Shown: positions 1-12,715, numbered from the stretch's first letter. The stretch: DNA of 64,000 nucleotides from Brienomyrus brachyistius (GCF_023856365.1 NC_064537.1:5997829-6061828), one strand, 5' to 3'. Made by a program: numbers and translations. Notes: a model not told the origin generated them from the letters alone.

Positions 1-59
1 CCCCCCAATCAGAATACTAATCTCTAATGTGCATAAGTTCATGTGAAACCCCAACTCCC

Positions 60-410
60 TCTTACTCACTTTGCACTTTATTAGCACAACAGGTATTAAG
101 TTTACATTTTATTTATATAGTGCAATAATATAATCACTGTGCAACGATATTTATAGATATTTTTCTTTCCATCTTATTCAGCACTAACTGGACCTACATT
201 TCTGTATATATTGTTTTGTATATTTAGTGTCTGTCCTCTGCTACCTTATACTGTCTTACACAGTCTTACTTAAAGTGGAATTTTGTTGTAATCTCCGCAT
301 GCTGTCTGCACGTTGAGCCTGGAGATACGCAATTTCGTTCAGCTATGCATCCGTTGTTGTACTGTTGCATGGTGTGAATGGCAATAAAGTTCACTGACAT
401 ACTTACTTAA
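60..410 (+). repeat. Retroposon 3'-tail-like sequence
   Basis: A T-rich stretch with repeated 'ctgtcttac' and 'ttttgttgtaatct' motifs ends in 'gcaataaagttcactgac', a poly(A)-signal-like end. This resembles the 3' untranslated tails of dispersed fish retroposons. I see no coding sequence in it. The family is a guess from general appearance. Confidence 0.35.
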
Positions 411-818
411 ACACGAGTAGCTCAGTTACAACGTTGCCAAGACTTAGGCTAATTCAGCAGTAAATATAATTTTTCTCCCATGAATTACTGGTGTTATTAA
501 TCCTTATATTTAGAACTATTTAGCCTAACTAATAGGCTATTCATGATACAATGGAACAGAACTGTTTTAGATCTATTTTATGCAAACAGGAAGTGCCACT
601 GAACGAAGGACGGTTAGAATACCCCCCCCCCCCCAGAGATAAGTACAACATGACTAATTCTAACTGATCACTCAAACAAGCCCAATGCATTATACAGCAG
701 ACATGGATTCTCTTGGACACAAGTTTTTTTTTACATATAAATCAGGACACAAAATGGAAAATTGATTAAAAATAACACAAGAAATCTAAACTCAAAAATT
801 AACAAAATACATTAGATA

Positions 819-3279
<2,461 letters not shown>

Positions 3280-3282
3280 GAT

Positions 3283-3372
3283 GGATGGGGCAGTGTGTGA
3301 CCCAGTGGGCTAAGCCTGTGTGCCTGTCATCGCAAGGTCGCTGGTTCAAACCTAGCCTCACCATGTCTGCGA
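3283..3372 (+). repeat. tRNA-derived SINE head
   Basis: An A-box-like 'gacccagtgggctaagcc' is followed about 30 bp later by a B-box-like 'ggttcaaacct' (3343-3353), the RNA polymerase III promoter arrangement of tRNA-derived SINEs. It is not a functional tRNA: no clover-leaf stems were seen. Confidence 0.5.
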
Positions 3373-4183
3373 GTCCTTGAAAGCCAGAGGTTCCTGGGGG
3401 CCCCAACAGGTGGCTGTCCTTCGCGAACAGCTTATCCTACGAAGAGTATGTTGAGGGAGGTGGAAGAGACATTTTCCCCATAAGGATCACCTGAGACGGA
3501 ACTGCATCTCGTCCAGGATGTACCCTGTATTAGGATGAATTCACGGACGATTACGTCACCCACGTGTATGGAATTAATCGTTTTACTGTAATATCCTGGG
3601 AGGTCGTAATTGTGGATTAATTCTGATCGTGTGGGGACTGATCATCCTGAAATGCAGATCAATCGTCCATGATTCACCCCAAATGTTACTTTAAATAACA
3701 CTAAATAACTTGGGCTCATAAAAGAAGCCAGGATGTTTATCTTGGTTTCCGGGAGACAGGAGGGGGGGGGGAGAATAAGAAGGCACGACACCAGGACGTC
3801 TATTTTACTATCGCAAGCAGGATCACTCAGATAAAAGGGGGAATTGGATAACACCTTGCCCTGTGGCGAAGGGGTGAGCCTGGCCAGCTCGCCCCCTGCC
3901 CACAGGTAGCACCCAATTTAGTATAAAGGATGGGGAAAACTCAGTACTGACCGGAGCTCAGCCGTGGGATAGAGCGCGCATCGCCCGGCACTTTCTCGGG
4001 ACTCACGTGTTGGTCTCCTGCCAGGACTGAAAAGGGCTCCCCAGTCCGTGTGTGAAGGTGGGTGATGAGGGCACGTCCGAGTGTAAATAGTTTTGCAGCT
4101 GCTTTTGCATTTGATTGATCATGGGGATTAATTATCACCGCTTGTGACAATAATTCACATTGTCTATATTTTATTGTTTCTTT

Positions 4184-4187
<4 letters not shown>
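3373..4187. other. Unassigned intergenic sequence
   Basis: No supportable gene. Includes a G-run near 3763-3771 and a GC-richer patch at 3860-4080, possibly old retroelement debris, but nothing diagnostic. Confidence 0.4.

Positions 4188-4228
<41 letters not shown>
4188..4228. repeat. (TA)n microsatellite
   Basis: About 20 TA dinucleotides in a row, in otherwise unassigned AT-rich sequence upstream of V1. Confidence 0.95.
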
Positions 4229-4230
<2 letters not shown>

Positions 4231-4708
4231 GTATGATTTATGCTATTCCATATCTCTTGTGCTACAAGGTTATTTTGCATTACTTTTAATTGATATATTG
4301 ATATTGATTTTAATGCGAGGTTATCTTGTATTACTTGTATTAAAGTGTTTTTGAGTGAACCTAAGCGTGCCTGTTTGTTCCTTCGAGAGCCCTATATCCC
4401 TCTCTCATCCATTTTAATACAAACCCCAACCTGAGATGGGCCCAGAGCCTCTGAATCTCTGAGCAGGATAAGCGACTGGAAGATGAATGGACGGATTTCT
4501 TGAAAAATGTTTCTTAATTTTGTAGGTTTTCCCCATATGGGGGCAGCAGAGCTCCTTACAGAGACAAGTATGACCATCTGCATTTATTAAGAGGCTCCTT
4601 CAACCCCCCAGGGAAGTAAACAAATTCACCCACCTGCCCGTCATATAAATGAGGTTCCTCTAAACACACAGACTTCAGCATCAAATCAGCCAAAGACTTT
4701 GTGTTACA

Positions 4709-5219
4709 ATGGAAGCTCTGAGAGTCCTGATACTTTTAATGCCTTTATTTCCATGTAAGATAACGACCTTCTGGATGATTTTTATATTTCCTTCATACTT
4801 TTGTACCTTTTTTAACTTTGTTTTTCCTTTATACAATTATATACTGTATTCACAGCATGTTACTGCATTTAAAATGACTTTTAATTAAACATGTTAATTC
4901 TCTACAGGTGCACAGTGTAATATTGAATTCTCTCAGCCAGTTTCTATGACTGTTAAACCAGGAGGGTCTCTGACCATCTCCTGTAAGGTCTCTGGATACT
5001 CAGTGACTGACAACAGCTATGCTACAGCCTGGATTCGACAGCCTGCAGGGAAAACTCTGGAGTGGATCACACATATCTGGGGAGGTGGAGATACTTATTA
5101 CAAAGAGTCTCTTAAGAGCAGATTCAGCATCTCGAAAGATGCCTCCAGCAGCACAGTGTCCTTACAAGGGAACAACCTGCAGACTGAAGACACAGCTGTG
5201 TACTACTGTGCACGACGCC
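4709..5219 (+). CDS. IGHV: V1: immunoglobulin heavy-chain V gene, group A
   Basis: Leader exon 4709-4754 ([15 protein letters not shown] plus one base) ends at a GTAAGA donor. The acceptor TACAG is at 4903-4907 and the V exon is 4908-5219, with phase-1 splicing completing a Cys codon. The mature chain begins NIEFSQPVS. It has FR1 Cys in 'LTISCK', CDR1 around '[10 protein letters not shown]', core Trp in 'AWIRQP', CDR2 'IWGGGDT', and FR3 ending 'TAVYYCAR'. The RSS follows directly: heptamer CACAGTG 5220-5226, 23-bp spacer, nonamer ACAAAAACT 5250-5258. TATA-like 'tataaat' is at 4644-4650. FR3 has departures from the group norm (SKDAS, GNN for GRS). No stops or frameshifts, so it looks functional. 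A TCR V gene is an unlikely alternative given 'LEW' and 'YYCAR'. Confidence 0.95.
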
Positions 5220-5258
5220 CACAGTGAGAGAATGTAATGGGAGAGTGATACAAAAACT
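5220..5258 (+). promoter_or_regulatory. V1 recombination signal sequence (23-RSS)
   Basis: Heptamer CACAGTG, 23-bp spacer, nonamer ACAAAAACT. This is the group A pattern, repeated after V2, V4, V8, V12 and V13. It directs RAG cleavage at the 3' edge of the V exon. Confidence 0.95.
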
Positions 5259-6410
5259 GATGTATGTGAGATGAGACACAATAATAGTGAAAAAGCTTAA
5301 CTAAAATTATGCCATTTTAGTCTCAAATTTAATTGTTTTACATGTTTATACTGTATTACTTTATGTCATCTGCCACTTTGTGGTTGAATTTCTCTTCTTC
5401 CTAAACACTTCCACTTTGCAATAATACCGCATACAGCTGACTGTGGAATATCTAGCAGGGAAGAAATTCACAGCCTGACTTATTACAAAGGTGGCATCCT
5501 GTGATAGTATCACACGTGAATTCACTGAGCTCTTCAGAACATCCCATTCCTTCCCAGAAGTTTGTAAACCTGACTGTATGACTAGGCGCTTGATGTTATA
5601 CAGCTGTGGCAATGAGCCTGAAGAAAAGACCTGAATTCAGTGATTAAGACGTCAGACTCAATACGTCCATATAGTGTGTGTCAAATCCTACATAGCAGCA
5701 GATACTATTAATCAGTAATCTGGTTGATAATAATGAAAATGATGCTGATGTAAGACTCTGGTCCCCCCGCTACCCTGAGTTGGACAAGAGGCTACAGGAA
5801 GTGTATGGATGGATGGATGTTGATGTATAATATAATTTATCTATAAAAAGACTTACATTTAACAATACATTTTGATGACTGACGATTCAAACATTTTGAA
5901 ACTCCCTGACATTTCACGTTTCATTTCTTTTTAAAGTAATGAGTTTACAGGGTGTGTGAGTCTGAACACTTCTGATGAAGCTACACCCAAGAGGCCAGGA
6001 CAGGACAACTTAATAACTATGTTTATACTTTTACATAATCTTTGATAAAATCATGACTTTTTTAATCCAGATGTAATGTGTATAGAGCTGCTCAGTTTAA
6101 TTAGATTTCTAGATAAAAAGCATTAAGATGATAAGACAAAGAAATTAATTTCAAAAAGTGTTTAATATAATTCCTGTGTTCTCACTGTTCTGTACCAGGG
6201 GTGATTATATGGATCAGGGCTGCGACTTTCATTCTAAGGAAATATGGGATCCAATTCGTATGAAATGTGAAAATAGGCTGAAGGGTGTAGAATCGCCTGT
6301 GGTCTGTAGAAACAGAAGGATTATCAAACTACAATCAATCACTGCAGTTCCAGCAGGGGGCGTCAGATCTCCTTATGGAGGGTCATACAGACTTCTGTGT
6401 TCAGGGTGAC
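5259..6410 (+). repeat. Duplicated group A downstream module, copy 1
   Basis: Non-coding block that begins 'gatgtatgtgagatgagac', carries 'gtcatctgccactttgtgg', and ends with a 'cactgcagttccagcag' segment. It recurs after V4, V6 and V12 and in part after V10. It has no credible gene; its open frames are repeated only because the block is. It marks the segmental duplication unit of the locus. Confidence 0.85.
6350..6362 (+). promoter_or_regulatory. Candidate CTCF-binding motif upstream of V2
   Basis: CCAGCAGGGGGCG fits the core CTCF consensus CCASYAGRKGGCR at all 13 positions. The aligned site near V13 (58761) has one change and the other module copies have lost the G-run. Binding is inference. 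Confidence 0.4.
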
Positions 6411-7320
6411 TCAGAACAGCAGGCTGTAAAGCTTATGGCTCTGCAGTGTGTTACTCTACTCAGGATTCAGTGAGAGACGTCTGACTATAATCCTCTGTCT
6501 GTGACCTTTATCACACAGGAATCATTAGGGAATCCATTCTAATTCTGGGCCTTAGATTCAGAAGTTTATTTAAGTTTAACTTATCTAGCAAACACTTTAT
6601 TCCAATGCAGCATACGAGTGAAGAAAGCTTGTGGTCAGAGAGCAGGTCAGCCAGCGTCCCTGGAACAGTCAGAGTTAAGGGTCGTGCTCAAGGGCCCAAC
6701 AGTGATATAAATACTCAGAGCAGCTGAACCCATGACCTTCCAGACATGGGCGCAGAGCCCTACCCTGCTGGGCTGTACACTCTGTGTTAATGTCATTATG
6801 GCTACAGGCATATTTTCTGAGTAAAAGCTACACTATCACACATCATTAGCTTAGACATTAATGTTATTGTTAAACAAGAACCAGGAGTCTCTCTTATTAC
6901 AATGTTGATTCTCCAGCCTCATGAGTGTGTGTCCCATCCCTGACTGTTAGGTTCCTTTATTGGAATTGTAGGCAGTTGCCATGTTACTATTAACTTATTA
7001 CAAGTAATAACTATTAGTCAGAACTGAAGTGCCAATTCTGAAAGGTCACTGAGATAATGGCAACTGGGGTTTATAAGTAGGCAAACTAAGTCAAACATAC
7101 TGTACCTACTACACCTTCTGCAAAGTTAAAAAGAGCTATTTTATACATTATCATGTACCAAAGGTAATCTGACATGATTAGACCATCAGCAGATCTATAA
7201 GCCATTAATGCTCATTCTTCAGCTTGTGTGCATCTCAAACAGCACAGTTATCCATATACAGCAGTACAGCCATCTGTCTTTCTGCTTCACTTGATTTCAC
7301 TCAACAATCCCTAGAGATTC
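6411..7320. repeat. Duplicated V2/V13 upstream block with reversed SINE
   Basis: Nearly the same sequence precedes V13 (58821-59730). Around 6690-6785 the reverse strand carries a tRNA-like promoter pair (A-box-like then 'aaggtcatgggttcagctgc'), so an old SINE inserted in minus orientation before the block was duplicated. No gene seen. Confidence 0.7.
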
Positions 7321-7349
7321 ATTTGCTTCTGCTGGACTTTGTATAAAAG
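7321..7349 (+). promoter_or_regulatory. V2 promoter: octamer-like and TATA box
   Basis: ATTTGCTT (7321-7328) differs at one base from the inverted immunoglobulin octamer ATTTGCAT. A TATA box 'gtataaaag' follows at 7341-7349, about 65 bp before the ATG. Confidence 0.6.
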
Positions 7350-7410
7350 CCAGAGTGACACCTTCAAACACACAGACATCAGTCACATTCAAGGACGCCT
7401 CTGTAACACA

Positions 7411-7864
7411 ATGGTTGCTAGAACCACTTTATTCTTTTTGCTGGGTGTTTTCACATGTAAGTCTATCCGCTGTAGTCAATTAAACATGAATTTTAAGTAC
7501 AGTTCTTGATAATGATTTGTTCTGTATTTCTTGACTACATAAACACTCTTTTTTCCTTCAGGTGTTTATTGTAATGTTGAACTCACCCAGTCAGAGTCCA
7601 TCACTGTGAAACCTGGAGGATCTCCAAGCATCTCCTGTAAAGTCTCTTACTCAGTAACTAGCACTGGCACACACTGGATCCGACAACCTGAAGGGAAAGC
7701 ACTGGAGTGGATTGGAGTAATATGGAGTGGTGGGAGCACTGAATACAAAGATTCACTGAAAAATAAATTCACCGTCTCCAGAGACACCTCCAGCAACACA
7801 GTATATTTACAGGGGAGGAGCCTGCAGACTGAAGACACAGCTGTGTACTACTGTGCACGAGACT
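7411..7864 (+). CDS. IGHV: V2: immunoglobulin heavy-chain V gene, group A (short-CDR1 subgroup)
   Basis: Leader exon 7411-7456 (MVARTTLFFLLGVFT plus one base) has a GTAAGT donor. The acceptor is 'ccttcag' and the V exon 7562-7864. The mature chain starts NVELTQSES. It has FR1 Cys in 'SISCKV', a CDR1 shortened to 'YSVTSTGT', Trp in 'HWIRQPEGK', CDR2 'IWSGGST', and FR3 'RDTSSNTVYLQG', ending 'YYCAR'. RSS: CACAGTG 7865-7871, 23-bp spacer, nonamer ACAAAAACT 7895-7903. All functional landmarks are intact. Its closest relative in the window is V13, which shares leader, promoter and upstream kilobase but has lost its splice donor. The 3' flank is interrupted within 150 bp by a Tc1 remnant. Confidence 0.94.
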
Positions 7865-8024
7865 CACAGTGAGAGAATGTAATGGGCGAGTGATACAAAA
7901 ACTCACTGACACCTAATGTGATGCAGGTCTTTTTTGACATGTTTCTGTAGTTTATAATACTTTACCTTACAATGTTTGCGCAACATCTGATATTAATACT
8001 TTTAACACATGAATTCTGATTATT

Positions 8025-8830
8025 TTATATGATGGATATAAAAAGTGTGCAAACACAAGACATTGTTGAAGCACCGTTTGACTTGCTTACAGCATTCGGT
8101 CTTTCTGGGTAGGAGTCGGCCAGCGAGCCACATCTTGACTTGGCACTGTTAGCCCACTCTTCCTTGCAAACGAGCTCAGTATCTGTCAGACCACGAGGGC
8201 ATCTCTTGTGCACAGCTCTCTTCAGGTCACCCCACAGCAGATTTTTAATTGGGTTTAGCTCTGGGCTCTGGCTGGGCCATTCCAAAGCTTTACTCTTCTT
8301 CTGGTGAAGCCTTCCTTTGGTTGACTTAGATGTGTGCTTGGTGTCCTACTGTAGTCATGCTGAAAGGTGACATTCTGGGGCAAAATTGACCAGTATTTTG
8401 AACTGGTCGTAATTCCCTCCCCCTTGACTAACGCTCCAGTTCCAGCTTCTCTTTCTTCAGTTGAAGCATGATGCTGCCCCCTGGGTTGGGGCCATTCTGC
8501 AGTGCATTCATCAATTCCAGTCTAAATCAGGAAATGGAACTGGATTTGGGATCTGAAAAAAAACTATAGGTAACATAATTGGAAATGAATTTGAACTTTA
8601 GGGAGGTTAAAATTCCAAGTCCAGTTCTATTCCCTGATTTGGATTGGAATTGATGAATGCATTCCGGAATGGCCCCCACCCTGACTGCCACCACCATGCT
8701 TCACTGTGGGTTTGGTCTTATTTTGGAGATGCTTACTGGTGTTTTTGCGCCAAACCTACTTTTGCGAATTGTGGCCAAAAAATCCAACATTGGTTTAATC
8801 AGGATGGGGTGCCAACCCCCCACAGGGACC
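8025..8830 (-). mobile_element. Tc1/mariner transposase remnant (interrupted)
   Basis: The minus strand encodes a Tc1-type transposase C terminus: 'EWPSQSPELNPIKNLLWGDL' is the conserved block after the second catalytic Asp, followed by 'KEEWANSAKSRCGSLADSYP' near the end. Further upstream transposase sequence is split by a 197-bp MITE at 8484-8680 and carries further frame damage. Terminal inverted repeats are not evident. It is a dead copy in the 3' flank of V2. Confidence 0.85.
8484..8680. mobile_element. 197-bp MITE nested in Tc1
   Basis: Inverted repeats of about 56 bp face each other: the left starts 'ggttggggccattctg' and the right ends 'cattccggaatggccccc' plus 'acc'. CTG trinucleotides at 8481-8483 and 8681-8683 are a candidate 3-bp target duplication. 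No coding capacity. A 3-bp duplication and GG-start termini would fit a Harbinger-type MITE, but that is a guess. Confidence 0.65.
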
Positions 8831-8837
8831 ACACTTA

Positions 8838-8995
8838 TGGGGAATTTGGTCACTCCAATTAACCCCAGCATGTCGGAGTACAGGGGGAAACCAGAGCACC
8901 CCCATGACGACAGGAGGATAACATGCAAACTACAGGCACTTGGAACCACAGCAGAGACTCAAACCCTGGTCTCAGTGCTAACCAACGCCCCAACA
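8838..8995 (-). repeat. SINE fragment (tRNA-derived family with TGGA tail)
   Basis: The reverse complement matches the 5' half of the SINE at 9297-9650, including the tRNA-like head ('ggtttgagtctctgctgtgg' region) and the 'catgctgggg' body. The tail is missing. Confidence 0.6.
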
Positions 8996-9149
8996 TCCCA
9001 TGGAAAAACCGAATCATTTTTCCTAAATGAAACTTCAATATTCATATACGTTCTACAGGAATTATATACTATTGATAAGGCCGTAAAATGACTTCAATCA
9101 TGATTTATGTCTGATAGCAAAATTAAAAGTCCATAAAAGACACCCCTTA

Positions 9150-9296
9150 GTTTTTGTGACAAATTCTTCATTGCCCAGTGTTATCAAACTAAAAAGCCAT
9201 GACTGCAGTTCCAGCAGGAACCACAAGATGTCCGCAGTGTGACAGTAAATGCAGGCAGCAGAGGGACACAAATATTAGACTGAGACCTATTTTAGA
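9150..9296 (+). repeat. Partial duplicated downstream module upstream of V3
   Basis: Contains the 'ctgcagttccagcaggaacc' to 'gagacctattttaga' end of the group A downstream module, here preceding a group B gene. It is then cut by a SINE insertion. Confidence 0.7.
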
Positions 9297-9652
9297 TGGG
9301 CATGGTGATGCAGTGGTTAGCACTGTTGCCTCACACCTCTGGGACCCGGGTTCGAGTCTCTGCCTGGGTCACATGTGTGCAGAGTTTGCATGTTCTCCCC
9401 ATGTCATCGTGGGGTTTCCTCCGGGTACTCTGGTTTCCCCCCACAGTCCAAAAACATGCTGAGGCTAATTGGAGTTGCTAAATTGCCTGTAGGAATTCAT
9501 GTGAGAGTGAATGGTGTGTGAGTGTGCCCTGCGATGGGCTGACCCCGATCCTGGGTTGTTCCCTGCCTCGTGCCCATTGCTTCCGGGATAGGCTCCAGAC
9601 CCCCCGTGAACCAGTAGGATAAGCGGTTTGGAAATTGGATGGATGGATATAG
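9297..9652 (+). repeat. tRNA-derived SINE, full length, (TGGA)n tail
   Basis: The head has A box 'gcagtggttagcactgttgc' and B box 'gggttcgagtctc', followed by the common body ('gtttgcatgttctccccatg', 'ccctgcgatgggctg') and a GGAT-repeat tail. This is the reference copy for the other family members in the window (8838, 14106, 15409, 16245, 27935, 37510, 55363). It has interrupted the module that precedes V3. Confidence 0.85.
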
Positions 9653-10084
9653 CAACTGTGTTAATTTTTTATAGTGAATCATTGCCTAAATTGTCCCTAA
9701 CATATGTACATTATGTAAAACATAAGTTATAATGTAATTTAAAATATGAATAGCTTCATACTTATATTCCATTCTATTCTGTTAAAAACTGAGTAACTGA
9801 TTTGGTAAAAGAATATAAGAAAATAACATTTCAACTATACACAACACACAATAACACAAATTAATTTAATAAAATCTATTCCCTATTGCTGAATTTCAAT
9901 ATGGATTTAATATTAGACGCTGGGCAATGTAGATTACACAAAAGGTGTTATTATTGTTTGTGGACTGTATCGCACATGAACTATTTGTTTATTCATGTTT
10001 TAAATATCAAATAAATCTGATTATCATGTGACCACACCCACTACATGCCTGGCAGAGGAGGATCCTGTACAAACCTGCCACAGC
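9653..10084 (+). repeat. Group B upstream block (duplicated)
   Basis: AT-rich non-coding block shared with the regions before V11 (49690-50110) and, in part, V7 (42490-43270). It ends at the conserved 'gaggatcctgtacaaacctg' just before the V3 TATA-like box. No gene. Confidence 0.7.
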
Positions 10085-10180
10085 TTTTAAAGGAGCCAGT
10101 GTCAGTGTATGACAGAGAGCAGCAGTCACTGGGACTCAGTGTGTACTTTACCTCAGTGCTCCTCCCTCTGTCCTGCAGCC

Positions 10181-10623
10181 ATGAAGCTCCTACCAGCCCT
10201 GCTCACCCTCACAGCACTGGCTCTCTCAGGTCCCTGTCTCTCTCCTCTCTGTCTCTCTTTCTCTCTGCATATTTCTTTGTGCTCATCTAAAAGTCTGCTC
10301 TACCTCTTTATTTACAGGTGTGAAGGCTGAGATTGTACTGACTGAGTCTGAACCAGTGGTGAAGAGACCAGGAGAATCACACAGACTGACATGTACAGCG
10401 TCTGGGCTCTCAGTCAGTAGCAATCATATGAGCTGGATCAGACAGGCTCCTGGGAAGGGACTGGAGTGGATTTCTACATTGTGGAGTGATGGTAGCACTG
10501 ACTACTCCCAGTCTGTTCAGGGCAGATTCACCATCTCCAGAGACAACGGCAGGAACCAGCTGTATTTACAGATGAACAGCCTGAACGCTGAAGACACGGC
10601 TGTGTACTACTGTGCCAGACACT
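10181..10623 (+). CDS. IGHV: V3: immunoglobulin heavy-chain V gene, group B
   Basis: Leader exon 10181-10229 ([16 protein letters not shown] plus one base) is followed by a short 88-bp pyrimidine-rich intron. The V exon is 10318-10623. The mature region reads [17 protein letters not shown], with FR1 Cys in 'RLTCTA', CDR1 'GLSVSSNH', Trp in 'SWIRQAPGK', CDR2 'LWSDGST', and FR3 '[17 protein letters not shown]', ending 'YYCAR'. RSS: CACAGTG 10624-10630, 22-bp spacer, nonamer ACAAATACT 10653-10661. A TATA-like 'ttttaaa' lies at 10085-10091. All landmarks are intact. Its leader and intron are almost identical to those of V5, V7, V11 and V14, while the CDRs differ. Confidence 0.95.
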
Positions 10624-10661
10624 CACAGTGATGGGGGGTGTGGGGAAGCCGTACAAATACT
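10624..10661 (+). promoter_or_regulatory. V3 recombination signal sequence (22-bp spacer type)
   Basis: Heptamer CACAGTG, 22-bp G-rich spacer, nonamer ACAAATACT. This is the group B pattern, shared by V5, V7, V9, V11 and V14. It differs from group A in spacer length and at nonamer position 6. Confidence 0.92.
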
Positions 10662-11374
10662 ACTCCCTCACAGAGAAATGGACCTTTTAATTTCTAATTC
10701 AGTTACATTCAGAAGGTTTCCTGTCCATTTCAATAGTTTTCTACCTTATAAATGCAAAAAAATGTAAAATGTAAATGTAAAAAAAAAAAAATGTTTTCTT
10801 ATAATTGAAGTACCGTTATGCCAGGTTGGGCATGTCGATGCAAAATTTAAGACTAACTAGGAAACCCTGAGTACTTTATTCAATACAGTAATTACCATAT
10901 AAGTGAAAAAATAATCTGGATTCTGAACAGAGTCTCACTGAGTAAATTACATTTATTTTGCAGAGGCTTTGACCCACAAGCAACATACAACTGAGAAATC
11001 TGGGGCAATTAGGGTCATGGGCCCGACAGTGACATCACTCTTCTGACCCAGGGATTGTAACCTGGGACCCTCTGGTCACACAGACGGCATCTTAACCCGA
11101 TGAACAGCACAGTGCCCCGAAGCAGCACGTAACCACTGAAGGTTCTGGGTGTGGATGGTGGAATAATGTGGATCTTAGTAATCAGCAAACCCAGGCTCAT
11201 ACATCTACACGTATGCCTGTTATATCTGCTTATCCTGGTTCTGGGCATGGAGGAGACATTCCAGGCAGCACAGGCCACAAGGTCGGGGACACCCTGCTCA
11301 GGGGGCCAGTCCTCTGTATGACACACACACGTTTAGCCGGATTGCAGCCCTGGAAAAGAGAGGAAACTGTGGTA
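10662..11374. other. Intergenic sequence with reversed SINE-like patch
   Basis: AT-rich at first. Around 11030-11115 the reverse strand shows a SINE-like head ('gaccagagggtcccaggtta' B-box region). No gene is supported. Confidence 0.4.
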
Positions 11375-11461
11375 CCCTAATCCTAACCCTAAGCCTAACC
11401 CTAAGCCTAACCCTAAGCCTAACCCTAAGCCTAACCCTAAGCCTAATCCTAACCCTAACCC
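11375..11461. repeat. Telomere-like minisatellite
   Basis: Alternating CCCTAA and GCCTAA hexamers form a 12-bp unit repeated about six times, flanked by TCCTAA variants. CCCTAA is the vertebrate telomeric hexamer, so this is an interstitial telomere-like array or a look-alike satellite. Confidence 0.85.
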
Positions 11462-12159
11462 CCTCTCTCTGGTCAGGGGGCCACTTGGCGTTTAAGGATC
11501 CTGTTTACTTCAGAATGAAACAATAGCTGTATTAAATTTAAAATTTGGCTGGATAGGGCGGGGGGGGGGGGAGATGGGCCACTGTGCCCATGATCAGAAG
11601 GATGCCAGTGAGAGCCCCCGCCTCAGCAGAATAGTAACATCTATTTGGCAAGGCCTTTAACCACCCAAAATGCTTCAGGGCACCTGAAAAATGGCCCAAC
11701 CCTGCATCCAACCCCCCAGGCTTTGCTCTCAGCTGCAGATGTTTGTATGTCGCAAAGGAAAGTGTGGTGGGAGACGTGAGAAGAAGCGCTCCAGTGTACC
11801 TGCACTCACACCTCTGCTAATGGCTGATTCAGCTTCAATTCATTTCAAATCAATAAACCTTTTTAAAATGTGAAAAACTGAAAAATAGAAGACATGGGAA
11901 GCCAAGTGAACATGAACACAGAATCCTTACTCAAAGCTGCATATTTACATTTATCTACCTGTAAACTCATGCAGTTCTGTTTCCCTTCTCCAAATTTAAA
12001 AGCAGATTTTTTTACATTTATCCTTTACTTGATAAGTTCCTCCCAGTGTATGATCATCAGAGCAGCTCATGAAGGGAAGTATGACCATCTGTGTTTAATA
12101 AGCTAAGAGGCTCCTTCAACCCCCCAGGGAGGTAAACAAATTCACCCACCTGCCCGTCA
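11462..12159 (+). repeat. V4 upstream block duplicated before V12
   Basis: Matches 54846-55320 plus 56437-56634, in order. The V12 copy carries a roughly 1.1-kb insertion between the two parts. No coding sequence is credible. Confidence 0.8.
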
Positions 12160-12166
12160 TATAAAT
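12160..12166 (+). promoter_or_regulatory. V4 TATA-like box
   Basis: 'tataaat' about 60 bp before the ATG, at the same place as in V1 (4644) and V12 (56635). No good octamer is visible upstream. Confidence 0.5.
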
Positions 12167-12224
12167 GAGGTTCCTGTAAACACACAGACTTCAGCATCAA
12201 ATCAGCCAAAGACTTTGTGTTACA

Positions 12225-12715
12225 ATGGAAGCTCTGAGAGTCCTGATACTTTTAATGCCTTTATTTTCATGTAAGATCACTGTACTTTATTGATTTTTTT
12301 TTTTTACTCATATTTCAATATTTGTTCTTGTTTTTCTGTATACTGTTTGCATTTAAAAATTTGTATCAATTAATGAAGTTAATCATCTTTTTTTTTTTTA
12401 CAGATGCACATTGCAATGTTGAACTCACTCAACTAGACTCAGCGACTGTAAAACCAGGAGAGTCTCTGACCATCTCCTGTAAGGTCTCTGGTTATTCACT
12501 CACTGATAGCAACTACTGTACAGGCTTCATTCGACAGCCAGCAGGGAAAGGACTGGAGTGGATTGCTCATGTTTGTAGTAGTGGGGGCACTAATTACAAG
12601 GACTCAATAAAGAATAAATTCACCATCTCCAGAGACACCTCCAGCAGCACAGTGTCCTTACAAGGGAGGAGCCTGCAGACTGAAGACACAGCTGTGTACT
12701 ACTGTGCACGAGAGT
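12225..12715 (+). CDS. IGHV: V4: immunoglobulin heavy-chain V gene, group A, with extra CDR1/CDR2 cysteines
   Basis: Leader exon 12225-12270 ([15 protein letters not shown] plus one base) has a GTAAGA donor. The acceptor is 'tttacag' and the V exon 12404-12715. The mature chain starts NVELTQLDS and both canonical cysteines are present ('TISCKV', 'YYCAR'). Oddities: a Cys in CDR1 ('SNYCTG'), a second Cys in CDR2 ('AHVCSSGG'), and the conserved FR2 Trp replaced by Phe ('CTGFIRQP'). Mature residues are about Cys35, Phe38 and Cys54. RSS: CACAGTG 12716-12722, 23-bp spacer, ACAAAAACT 12746-12754. The frame is open throughout, so it could be expressed. The same layout in V10 shows this is a subfamily trait and not a random mutation. 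Confidence 0.93.

Noticed and set aside
3341..3353. Possible tRNA gene
   Set aside because: A and B boxes are present but no stems or anticodon arm could be drawn, so SINE head is the better call.
5361..5612. Recurrent 80-codon minus frame after V1, V4, V6 and V12
   Set aside because: It recurs only because the non-coding module is duplicated. Lengths and ends differ among copies and no motif is seen.
10045..10290. Frame reading 'CTNLPQLLKEPVSVYDREQQ' over group B leaders
   Set aside because: Out of frame with the true leader [16 protein letters not shown]. It covers promoter, 5' UTR, leader and intron, and recurs only because these are duplicated.
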